Notes under the pieces: generated by a model | What the model saw: only the letters and a program-made list of their open reading frames with translations | Databases searched by the model: none | What the model was told of the DNA's origin: nothing | From: CAZESS01 sp964414415 | Lineage (GTDB): Archaea; Thermoplasmatota; E2; UBA202; DSCA01 | DNA length: 64,000 nucleotides | Direction of reading: 5' to 3' | Assembly (NCBI GenBank): GCA_964414415.1 | Contig: CAYPWJ010000006.1 | Span: 1-64,000 of the forward strand | Made by a program: the position numbers and the translations under genes | Shown here: positions 52,572 through 60,432 of the stretch, in pieces | Layout of the letters: the number at the start of each line of letters is the position of its first letter | Position numbering within the stretch: position 1 is the stretch's first letter

Positions 52572-54180
52572 GTATTTCACCTTTTTCGACAATGTTTTTG
52601 ATGACGTTTTCCACCCGCTTGATTGCTTTGCGGGACCCGGTGATTTTTTCCCTACATTTCTCCGGCATATCCTCCAGAGCGATTTCCATGTATCCCTTGG
52701 CGATGGCGATTGGATTGAGGAAGAAATGTGCAGCGTCGGCCTTGAAGCGTTTTTCGAGCTCCAGCGCGCGCTCCATCTCCTGGATGGCTCGCTCGCGCTC
52801 AGTTACGTCGCGAAGGATGCCCATCACCAGTGCCTCGTCGCCCGTCCCGATGCCGACGGTGGTGGCCTCGAGTGTCTTGACGTTGCCGTCCTTCGCGATG
52901 ATGCGGAACTCGTAGCGGTCGGAGACATTCTCGCCGCGCTCACGCGCCCTGCCTCGTTCCTCTATCATCGCAACGTCGTCGGGATGGATGATGTCCCAGA
53001 AGGAAAACGTGTCGCTGTATATCTCGCCGGCGCTGTACCCGGTGAGCTCCTCGAATGCGGGGTTGACGTACTGGAAGCCGCGCTCTGGATGGATGAGGTA
53101 GATGGCGTCGTGGGCGTTTTCGACGACGCTGCGGTAGCGCTGCTCTGCCTTCTTGCGGCCGGTGATATCGACGGCGTAGGCGAACTCGTATTCCTGGTCA
53201 TTGTGGTGGATGTAGCAGGATGTCACCTCGACCGGGTAGACATGGCCGTCTCTGGCCCGGTGCCTGGTTTCGAAGGTCTTTAACCTGTCGCGCTTGATCG
53301 TCTTCCAGTGCCCGGCTCGCTTCTCCCGTGGGTACTCCGGGTCGATATCCCAGACGTGCATGTCGAGTAGTTCATCCCGGCTGTAACCGAGGTTTTCACA
53401 GGCGGCGTCGTTGACGTAGCTGAAGCGGCCTGACGGCGTGAGCCAAAAGATGCTGAACGCGGCGTTGTCGATGGTGTAATGCGCCAGTCTGAGTTGTTCC
53501 TCGGTCCGCTTTCGGTCGGTGACGTCGACCACGGAGATGAGGCCCGCAGGTCGGCCCCGATGCTCCATCGTGGTTCCTTCGAGGTGCACCCATTTTTCGT
53601 TTCCGTGCTTCGTAATGATTTTGAATTCGTAGCCCGACGGCGCTTCATTGCCCTGCTGCCGCTGTTCCGCCCGCCGCCGAACCATGTCACGATATTCCGG
53701 GGCGACGACCTCGTGGATTGCCATCCCTTGCAGTTCTTCCCGGCTGTAGCCGCAGATGTCCTCCGCGGCGGGGTTGGCGTACACCCACCGGTTGTCCTGG
53801 TAGAGCATGATGGCGGTGGAGGTGGTCTCGGCTAGCTTCCGGAATTTCTGTTCGCTTTCCCTGAGCTGGCCCTGCACGTCGTGGAGATGACCGATGACAC
53901 CGCCGATGGTCACGAGCATGATGGTGCCTATCAGGCCCCCGTGGGTCATAAGATGTATGCCGGGCGCTCCCTGCACCATGAGCAGCGCCACGTTGACCGG
54001 AAACATGCCGAGGCCGCTGGCGACGCCGCCACGCAGCCCCGTCATCCATCCAAAGGCGAGAGGAACCACGATTGAGAACCCGACGACGCCGGCGCCCAGC
54101 ACCGGGTAGGAGAGGGAAAAGATGGCGAGGTAGGCTGCAACGGCGCCGGCCAGCACGAGTAGCTGCTTCGCCGTGTTCAT
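52564..54180 (-). CDS. Membrane PAS sensor with phospho-acceptor-like helix but no ATPase domain
   Basis: A 538-residue protein. Four or five N-terminal membrane spans (to about residue 95) are followed by three PAS domains (each ending in DVTDRKR, DITGRKKAE or DVTERERA) and a helical region AAHFFLNPIAIAKGYMEIA that resembles the His box of histidine kinases. The sequence ends about 50 residues later, so the HATPase domain is absent rather than mutated. It may be phosphorylated by the complete kinase whose gene overlaps it upstream (ATGA), or act as a signal-integrating partner. Confidence 0.85.
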   Translation of the reverse strand: MNTAKQLLVLAGAVAAYLAIFSLSYPVLGAGVVGFSIVVPLAFGWMTGLRGGVASGLGMFPVNVALLMVQGAPGIHLMTHGGLIGTIMLVTIGGVIGHLHDVQGQLRESEQKFRKLAETTSTAIMLYQDNRWVYANPAAEDICGYSREELQGMAIHEVVAPEYRDMVRRRAEQRQQGNEAPSGYEFKIITKHGNEKWVHLEGTTMEHRGRPAGLISVVDVTDRKRTEEQLRLAHYTIDNAAFSIFWLTPSGRFSYVNDAACENLGYSRDELLDMHVWDIDPEYPREKRAGHWKTIKRDRLKTFETRHRARDGHVYPVEVTSCYIHHNDQEYEFAYAVDITGRKKAEQRYRSVVENAHDAIYLIHPERGFQYVNPAFEELTGYSAGEIYSDTFSFWDIIHPDDVAMIEERGRARERGENVSDRYEFRIIAKDGNVKTLEATTVGIGTGDEALVMGILRDVTERERAIQEMERALELEKRFKADAAHFFLNPIAIAKGYMEIALEDMPEKCREKITGSRKAIKRVENVIKNIVEKGEIHE

Positions 54181-56780
54181 GGTTGCTTCCCGGCAGGCAG
54201 CCACATAACAAAGACTGTTCCCTGCGGCTCGTTATCCTCAGCCTCGATGGAGCCGCCGTACCGCTCGATGGTCTTTTTGACGATGTAGAGACCGAGGCCG
54301 CTCCCGGCGGTGTCGCCGTGGGAGAAGCCCTCATCGAACACCCGCTGCTTCACTTCGTCAGGGATGCCTGAGCCGTCGTCAGCCACCCGGACCTCGCAGG
54401 TTTCGTCGCCGCACGAGAGATCGATGGTTATCTCGGAGGCGTCGCCGTGTTTGACGGCGTTGTCGACCAGGTTCCGCAGCACCGAATGCAGTGCCTCGTC
54501 GGCCATGACGATAGCCTCCCCCCGGATGGTGCACGGGATGGCGCAATCGGCGGTGACCGATTCGGCTGCCGCCCGCACGTCTACGGGCTCCAGCTCTTTG
54601 CCTGCCGCGATCATCGACTCCAGCCCGCGCATCCGTTTGATGAGGCGGACGACCTGCTGGACGCGGTTCCCGGTCTTCTCGAGGAGCTCCTCGTCCATGC
54701 TCTCCCGGTAGAGCTCGAGGGCGCTCTGCGCAATCTGCATGTGATTGAGGATGTCATGCCGCATGATCTTGTTGAGGAGGCGGAGCAGGTCGTTGAGCTC
54801 CGTTATCCTGGCTTCGGCTGCCTTGCGGTCGCTGATGTCGCGGTAGATACCGAAGATGCCCTCCTGGGTGCCGTTGATGACGATAGGCGCCGCCAGCAGG
54901 GAGACAGGTATCCGCTCTCCGTCCTTGTTCATACGGATCGTCTCAGTGGTCACCACCTCGCCGTCCATCACCCGCCTGGTGATATTTTTTCCTTCCTCCT
55001 CGTGCTCCGACGGCAGGATGAAATCGTCAGGTGTCTCCCCCTTGATTTCCTCCTCGTCGTACCCGAAAAGCGACGCAAATGCCGGGTTGACGGCCTCCAC
55101 CTGATGGTCGGCGTCGAGCGAGACGATGGCCTCCGGCGAGTCGTCGAACAGTGCCTGGAAATACTGTCGCTGGAAGGCCTGCCGCGCTTCGCCTTTTTTC
55201 CGCTCGAGGGCACTGACGATGATGTCGCCGGCGAGGCGCAGCAGGTTGATGATCTCGTCCCGCCAGCGTGTCTCCTCATGGACGGCGTCGAAGCCGATGA
55301 AGCCGACCAGCGACTGCTTGTAGACCAGGGGGACGACGACCAGCGACTGGATCTCCTGTGCCTCAAGGATCTCCTGTTCCTTCTGTGCCTCTGGCGGCAT
55401 GTCAGCAACCCGGGGAATGTGGATGGCTTCAAACCGGCGCAGTTTTTCCATCCACCATGGAAATGCATCGGTTGACAGCCCCTGCAGGTTGCCCCGCTGC
55501 GGTTCGATGCCCTCAGCGCACCACTCGTGCGTGTTGTCCATCAGGGTGCCGCCGTCGCGCAGCTGGAAGACGTAGCTGCGGTCGACACCGACGAACTGGC
55601 CGATTTTTTGCAGCGCATCCTGTATCCCGTCGTCGATGTCGTCGGATGGCAGGTTGATGAACTTGGTTGACAGCCGGCTGATGAGCTCCTGCAGCTCGAC
55701 GCGGTGGCGCAGCGTCTCCGCCACCTTTTTTCGCGCGGTGACGTCCCGCAGGGTGACCAGGCGACCGGCATATGTCCGGTGTCGACCGTGCATCGGTGAA
55801 ACCGTTACCTCGTACCATCGTGTCCGTCCGTCCATCGACAGCTCGAGGGTAGCCTCCGTTTTCTCCATCGCATGACAGACGTCGACCAGCACCGGATAGT
55901 CAGCGAAGACCTCGTCGACCCGTTTTCCGACGATGCCTCTGGTAGCCGAGCCCATGATGACGGTACGGAGGAACGTGACGGCGGCCGGGTTCCCGTGAAC
56001 GATACGATGCCGGTCATCCACCACCAGAATCGCGTCGTCGAGACTGTCGAAGAGGGTTTCCCCGGCGACGGGCACCAGCTCCAGGAAATAGAATCGCGTG
56101 ACGCTCCACCATATCGCTATCATCCCTATCGGAAACAGCGCCGGCGTGATATCGTAGGGATGCACCGGGTTTACACCCAGCAGGACGAGCGCGTTTCCCA
56201 CCACCGGCACGAGAATGCCGGCGACGACGGTCAGAGACTGCCGGACATAGATGCCGGCTGCACTGGCAGCGCTGCGCAGGATGAACCCGATGCCGGCGAC
56301 GATCAGCAGATAACCGTAGATGGACTGCAGCCAGAAAAACGGCCCGGCGGTCGCACTGATGACCTGGAACGGCCCAATCGAGCCGAGGGTTATCTCACTA
56401 TAATACAGTCCATGCCCGTGGGGACTGGACGTCCAGAGAAAAAAGAGGGTGAGAACCGGTATGACGGAGAGCAGCGCAAGTGCCCCAAGATGAGTGCATT
56501 CCTCCCGGCTGCTGTACCGCATCGCAAAGCAGAACCACAGGACCGGGGCGAAGACGACGCCGATGTAGCGGATCTTCCGCCAGAGCAGCATCGCCTGAAG
56601 GTCACCCGCCCAGAGCTCGAGGGCGTAGGCGAAGATCCAGAGGCAGACAGCACCGAGAAACACCATGAACACCCGTATCACCGGCGAGCTGCGCCGTGAG
56701 AACAGCGTTGCCAGTAACAGCAGCGAGACGATGCCGCCGACGAGCAGCGGCGCCAGGTAGAGAAAGGCGTCTAGTTCCAT
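54177..56780 (-). CDS. 7TM-input sensor histidine kinase with PAS and GAF domains
   Basis: An 867-residue hybrid of sensor parts. A seven-span HisKA_7TM-like input domain occupies residues 1-215, followed by PAS (FDSLDDAILVVDDRHR), GAF (VDRSYVFQLRDGG) and a second PAS (FDDSPEAIVSLDADHQ). The phospho-acceptor helix is IMRHDILNHMQIA, and the ATPase domain has LRNLVDNAVKHG, VADDGSGIP and GSGLGLYIVKK. It is the first gene of a three-gene operon with the PAS sensor and the receiver. A TATA box about 61 nt upstream implies a longer leader than usual. Confidence 0.9.
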   Translation of the reverse strand: MELDAFLYLAPLLVGGIVSLLLLATLFSRRSSPVIRVFMVFLGAVCLWIFAYALELWAGDLQAMLLWRKIRYIGVVFAPVLWFCFAMRYSSREECTHLGALALLSVIPVLTLFFLWTSSPHGHGLYYSEITLGSIGPFQVISATAGPFFWLQSIYGYLLIVAGIGFILRSAASAAGIYVRQSLTVVAGILVPVVGNALVLLGVNPVHPYDITPALFPIGMIAIWWSVTRFYFLELVPVAGETLFDSLDDAILVVDDRHRIVHGNPAAVTFLRTVIMGSATRGIVGKRVDEVFADYPVLVDVCHAMEKTEATLELSMDGRTRWYEVTVSPMHGRHRTYAGRLVTLRDVTARKKVAETLRHRVELQELISRLSTKFINLPSDDIDDGIQDALQKIGQFVGVDRSYVFQLRDGGTLMDNTHEWCAEGIEPQRGNLQGLSTDAFPWWMEKLRRFEAIHIPRVADMPPEAQKEQEILEAQEIQSLVVVPLVYKQSLVGFIGFDAVHEETRWRDEIINLLRLAGDIIVSALERKKGEARQAFQRQYFQALFDDSPEAIVSLDADHQVEAVNPAFASLFGYDEEEIKGETPDDFILPSEHEEEGKNITRRVMDGEVVTTETIRMNKDGERIPVSLLAAPIVINGTQEGIFGIYRDISDRKAAEARITELNDLLRLLNKIMRHDILNHMQIAQSALELYRESMDEELLEKTGNRVQQVVRLIKRMRGLESMIAAGKELEPVDVRAAAESVTADCAIPCTIRGEAIVMADEALHSVLRNLVDNAVKHGDASEITIDLSCGDETCEVRVADDGSGIPDEVKQRVFDEGFSHGDTAGSGLGLYIVKKTIERYGGSIEAEDNEPQGTVFVMWLPAGKQP

Positions 56781-56831
56781 CTCTCTGTCTCCCGCGGATG
56801 TCTCTCAGATTTTCGAGGCATATACCATCCG

Positions 56832-56848
56832 GTACTATATAAATACTG
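56832..56848 (-). promoter_or_regulatory. TATA region of the sensor operon
   Basis: AGTATTTATATAGTACC on the minus strand, centred about 61 nt before the ATG; a weaker GGTATATGCC lies at 56817-56826. The leader is about 35 nt from the stronger element. Confidence 0.45.
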
Positions 56849-56900
56849 CTGTTTTTTCACGTATCTATGGCCCTGACATTGATGACAGCTGGCGTGTCGT

Positions 56901-57323
56901 TTACAGCATCTGCCGGACCATCCGGTAGCCGGCGGTGCCGTCGGGATAGTAGTCGGGCAGCCGCTCGGTAACCGCGAAGCCATGACGGCGGTAGAACGCT
57001 ATCGCACCGTCGTTGTCCTCCCGGACTTCCAGATACACATGCCTGAGTTCAGGGGTGCAGAGAGACTGCAGCAGGGTGGAGCCGACGCCCTGCCGCTGCC
57101 ACCGCGGGGTAACGCAGAGCAGCAGAATGCGGAGCGTCGCGACGTCGGTGAACACGCCAAGGATGAAGCCGACCACCTGACCGTCGCGCTCAGCCACCAG
57201 GAAGTGCTCCGGGGACAGCTGCCACATGCCGACAAAAAAATCGATGGTGTAGGACATAGCGAGGGTCTCCTCTGCGATGGCCATCACCGCCGGCAGGTCC
57301 TCGTAGCACACAGGCCGGATCAT
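56901..57323 (-). CDS. GNAT-family N-acetyltransferase (RimI-like)
   Basis: A 140-residue single GNAT domain, with the acetyl-CoA motif VTPRWQRQGVGSTLL and the C-terminal DNDGAIAFYRRHGFAV typical of RimI-like protein N-alpha acetyltransferases. The start overlaps the stop of the polyferredoxin gene (ATGA); longer open frame upstream is only the shadow of that gene. It may acetylate protein N-termini or a small molecule. Confidence 0.85.
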   Translation of the reverse strand: MIRPVCYEDLPAVMAIAEETLAMSYTIDFFVGMWQLSPEHFLVAERDGQVVGFILGVFTDVATLRILLLCVTPRWQRQGVGSTLLQSLCTPELRHVYLEVREDNDGAIAFYRRHGFAVTERLPDYYPDGTAGYRMVRQML

Positions 57324-58201
57324 GTGAAGCCCAGCGAGATGACGTCGACCGGGCAGACCTCCACGCAGCGGGCGCAGCGAATGCACTCCGCGCTGTCCGG
57401 ATGCTCCGGCATATCCACATCCATCGGGCATATCGCGGCGCATCTGCCGCAGTGGATGCAACTGTCGTGGTCCACCCTGAGCTGCAGCAGGCTTACCTTG
57501 TTGAACGGCGCCATCATGGCGCCGACGGGGCAGAGATGACGGCACCAGCCCCGGATGAGCAGCACCGCCAGGGCAAAAAAGCCGGCGAGGGCTAACATCT
57601 TGGGGTAGAAAAACGCTGAAAGACGGTAGGCACCCGGGTCGAGCGCGAGGGTAGGCAGCGTCGCCGTCAAACCGCCGATGGGGCATATCTCGGTGAACGC
57701 CATCAATCCCGTCAGGTAGGAGATAGGCGCGATGACAATAAGGATTCCCCATTTCAGCCATCTGCCATGTCTATCTATCTTCCGGGCCAGCGTGCTCCGG
57801 ATCGTGTCCTTGACACCGATCATGTCCTGCAGGAAGCCGACGGGACAGGCCCAGCCGCACGCGGCGCGTCCGAACACCATCGAAACCAGGCCGATAAAGC
57901 CGGCGAGATAGACCCCCAGCATGAGGTCGACCTCGATAGCCGCATGTTCAAGGATGCCGACGGGACAGGCCATCGCCGCAAGGGGGGCCTCCCAGCAGTA
58001 GAAATACGTGTAGACCAGGCCAGTGCTCCCCACCAAGAAGGCGAGGTTGGAGATGAACAGGAAGGAGATCTGCGAGGCAAAGCGCTTCTGCTGCGTCGGT
58101 GACTCCGCGTACTGCCGCCAGACGATGGCGGCGCCGACGGCCATCGGTATGCAGAGATAGACAAAGGGACAGCTGGCGCAGTTGAAGCCACAGAGCGTCA
58201 T
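57320..58201 (-). CDS. NapH/MauN-like membrane polyferredoxin
   Basis: A 293-residue membrane protein with about five hydrophobic spans and repeated CxxxCP motifs of the NapH family (AMACPVGILEH, ACGWACPVG, EICPIGG, HLCPVGA). Two C-terminal 4Fe-4S clusters follow (CIHCGRCAAICP and CIRCARCVEVCP). NapH-type proteins pass electrons from the quinol pool towards periplasmic partners. It is translationally coupled to a membrane-anchored thioredoxin-like gene before it and to a GNAT gene after it. The likely role is feeding reducing power across the membrane; the donor is unknown. Confidence 0.87.
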   Translation of the reverse strand: MTLCGFNCASCPFVYLCIPMAVGAAIVWRQYAESPTQQKRFASQISFLFISNLAFLVGSTGLVYTYFYCWEAPLAAMACPVGILEHAAIEVDLMLGVYLAGFIGLVSMVFGRAACGWACPVGFLQDMIGVKDTIRSTLARKIDRHGRWLKWGILIVIAPISYLTGLMAFTEICPIGGLTATLPTLALDPGAYRLSAFFYPKMLALAGFFALAVLLIRGWCRHLCPVGAMMAPFNKVSLLQLRVDHDSCIHCGRCAAICPMDVDMPEHPDSAECIRCARCVEVCPVDVISLGFT

Positions 58202-58791
58202 GGCCCGGCCTCCTCAAGGGCCTCACGCAGCAAATCATGCACCGTCATGGTGTCGCCGTCTGTGTCCGTGGGATAGGTGGCTCCCTCAAAGGCGTACCAG
58301 CGGACACCGCCCTCTTTCTCGTAGAGCACCACGGTGGTCGGGGCGCCCCTGGTGATGGTGTAGACGTCGAACGCGTCGCCCCGCGTCTCGTTGTCGCCGT
58401 AGAGGAAATCGATGCTGTAGAGCGTGACGTTGGCAAGGGTGACGTCGCCGTTTGCCTCGCTGCCGGTCACGGTGCCCTTGTCTCTCATTTTATCCCAGAG
58501 CGCTTTACAGGAGCTGCAGCCGGTGTACCAGAAAAAGAGCATGACGACCTGGCTGTCGTTGAGCGCCCCCCGAATCCAGGCAGGGTGTGACACGGTGCTC
58601 CCCGCCCGACTGCCATAGAGCGACGGATACGTGTTCCAGAAGCCATCGAAGGCCGTGCCGGCGGGGTCCAGCGCCAGGCATCCCCAGCACCTGTTTTCGT
58701 TGAACTGCTGCGCCGTCTCATAGGCCACGATGGCGCCCGCGGCGAGGAGCACGCCAGCAGTGGCGATGGCCAGAACCTGCAGTGCTCGCAT
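58198..58791 (-). CDS. Membrane-anchored thioredoxin-like protein
   Basis: A 197-residue protein with an N-terminal signal anchor, an extra CWGC motif at residues 35-38, and a thioredoxin-like CSSC at 92-95 (FWYTGCSSCKALW). The fold continues with GAPTTVVLYEKEGG. The domain should face the outside. It lies between nadX (1 nt away) and the NapH-like gene (ATGA overlap). Two CxxC pairs suggest disulfide relay between the membrane carrier and exported proteins, an inference from context. Confidence 0.82.
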   Translation of the reverse strand: MRALQVLAIATAGVLLAAGAIVAYETAQQFNENRCWGCLALDPAGTAFDGFWNTYPSLYGSRAGSTVSHPAWIRGALNDSQVVMLFFWYTGCSSCKALWDKMRDKGTVTGSEANGDVTLANVTLYSIDFLYGDNETRGDAFDVYTITRGAPTTVVLYEKEGGVRWYAFEGATYPTDTDGDTMTVHDLLREALEEAGP

Positions 58792-58792
58792 A

Positions 58793-59569
58793 CTAGGCCC
58801 CTATCTGGATGGGGTCGATGGCTCGCCGGAGCGTGGCGATGGCCGACAGCGATGCCAGATAGCTGGACTTGGGGTTGTTGGGATTGGGCAGGTTTTCCAC
58901 CTCGGCCCGCAGGCGGCCGAAGTCGCCGTGCGCCAGGACCTTGTGGCTGTTGGTCTTGACGACGGGGTCGGCGACGACTTTGACCTTCGTCCGGTCGAAC
59001 CCGATGCCGGCCAGCGAGAGGCAGGCCGCCACGTTTACGTTCTTCGGCAGGTATTCGACGGCGTCACGGGCCTTGCCCTCGAAGATGATAGTGCGCTTGT
59101 CGAGGTCCCGCCCGAGCGACTCGGGCGACTTCGTGGTGACCAGCGTGACCTCGTCGAGGTCGGCGTGCTGCGCTGCCTTGATGCCGTCGATGCCTGAGAC
59201 GGCGCCGGAGGGCAGATAGATGGTGCATCCATGTCGGCGTGCCGCATCGCGGAGGCGGCCTCGGAGCTCGTCGTCGAGCAGCCCGCCGATACTCATGATG
59301 ATAAGGTCTGTGCCGGACTCAATGACCCGCTCCGCGTATTGCTTGACTGCCTGATGGGAGGCGGCCTCGAACACCAGGTCGACGCTCCCGAGGTAATCGT
59401 CGAACGGCGTCACCGTTGCTTTTTCCACGGAGGCGGCGAGCTCGTCGGCCTTTGCCTCGTCTATATCGTAGAGATAGATCGCCTCGATTTCACCCATCCC
59501 GTCTGCGGCATGAGCGACGTCGGTGCCGATGGCGCCGCAGCCGATGATGCCGAGCTGCAGGGAATCCAT
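58793..59569 (-). CDS. nadX: L-aspartate dehydrogenase
   Basis: NAD(P)-dependent enzyme that makes iminoaspartate for NAD synthesis in organisms without NadB. The 258-residue protein has the Rossmann motif GIIGCGAIGTD at residues 7-17, LIIMSIGGLLDD and the catalytic-region PSGAVSGIDGIKAA, all as in NadX. It is divergent from nadC with 35 nt between start codons, and heads an operon with the thioredoxin-like, polyferredoxin and GNAT genes. NadA is not in the window. Confidence 0.93.
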   Translation of the reverse strand: MDSLQLGIIGCGAIGTDVAHAADGMGEIEAIYLYDIDEAKADELAASVEKATVTPFDDYLGSVDLVFEAASHQAVKQYAERVIESGTDLIIMSIGGLLDDELRGRLRDAARRHGCTIYLPSGAVSGIDGIKAAQHADLDEVTLVTTKSPESLGRDLDKRTIIFEGKARDAVEYLPKNVNVAACLSLAGIGFDRTKVKVVADPVVKTNSHKVLAHGDFGRLRAEVENLPNPNNPKSSYLASLSAIATLRRAIDPIQIGA

Positions 59570-59573
59570 ACCA

Positions 59574-59599
59574 CTAAATAGATGCTTTCTATTAATACG
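59574..59599. promoter_or_regulatory. Divergent nadX/nadC promoters
   Basis: CTAAATAG (plus, 59574-59581) is centred 27 nt before nadC, and CGTATTAATAG (minus, 59589-59599) 25 nt before nadX. Both transcripts should be leaderless, and the overlapping elements could not easily be used at once. Confidence 0.6.
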
Positions 59600-59604
59600 T
59601 TCTC

Positions 59605-60432
59605 ATGAGCGCGATACGCGAGGAAGAGCTGCAGCGTTTCATCGAGGAGGATTTAGGCAGCGACGGCGACGTGACCTCCAATGCGTTGCTGACGGACCAG
59701 CAGGCGGAGGGAGAACTCGTTGCAAAACAGCAGTGTAACCTGGCTGGACTCGCCGAGGCCGGCGAGGTCTTCGCCCATTTCGACGTCGCGGTGGAACAGG
59801 TCGCCGCGGACGGCGACGAGGTGCAGCCGGGCGACGTCGTGATGAAGGTGCACGGCGAGGCGCGGGCGATGCTGGCCGCTGAACGGCTGGCTCTCAACAT
59901 CCTTACCAGGATGACGGGCATCGCCACGCTGACCCACGACCTCATGGAGACCTGCCGGAAGAAGAACCCCGACGTCATGGTTGCTGCGACGCGGAAGACC
60001 ACGCCGGGTTTCCGCCGCTACGAGAAAAAAGCCGTCGAGATCGGCGGCGGGATGCCGCACCGCCACGGCCTCTACGACGGCGTCATCATCAAGGACAACC
60101 ACCTGGCGTTCATGTCTATCAGGGAAGCCGTCCGGAAGGCAAAGCAGCAGCTGGACATGCCCGTCGAGGTGGAAGTGGAAACCGACGCGGAGGCGGTCAT
60201 CGCCGCCGAGGAGAAAGCGGACATCATCATGCTGGACAATATGCCGCCAGCCAAGGGAAAAATCGCGGCGAGCGACGCCCGCGAGGTGCACCCGGACGCG
60301 ACCATCGAGGTCTCGGGCGGTATCACCCCGGACAACATCACCAACTACACCTACGCCGACGTCATCTCGCTGGGCTGGCTGACGCATTCGGTGAAGAGCG
60401 CCGATCTGTCGCTGCGTATGCGGCGTGCCTGA
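59605..60432 (+). CDS. nadC: Nicotinate-nucleotide pyrophosphorylase (quinolinate phosphoribosyltransferase)
   Basis: Converts quinolinate and PRPP to nicotinate mononucleotide. The 275-residue protein has the type II PRTase signatures ERLALNILTRMTGIAT, TRKTTPGFRRYEKKAV, GGMPHRHGLYDGVIIKDNH and the C-terminal barrel with VSGGITPDNI. Length is normal. The stop is immediately adjacent to the stop of the convergent C25 gene. Confidence 0.96.
   Translation: MSAIREEELQRFIEEDLGSDGDVTSNALLTDQQAEGELVAKQQCNLAGLAEAGEVFAHFDVAVEQVAADGDEVQPGDVVMKVHGEARAMLAAERLALNILTRMTGIATLTHDLMETCRKKNPDVMVAATRKTTPGFRRYEKKAVEIGGGMPHRHGLYDGVIIKDNHLAFMSIREAVRKAKQQLDMPVEVEVETDAEAVIAAEEKADIIMLDNMPPAKGKIAASDAREVHPDATIEVSGGITPDNITNYTYADVISLGWLTHSVKSADLSLRMRRA

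Noticed and set aside
57324..57761. N-terminal extension of the GNAT frame
   Set aside because: It is antiphase to the NapH-like gene on the same strand; the GNAT fold begins at the ATGA overlap.
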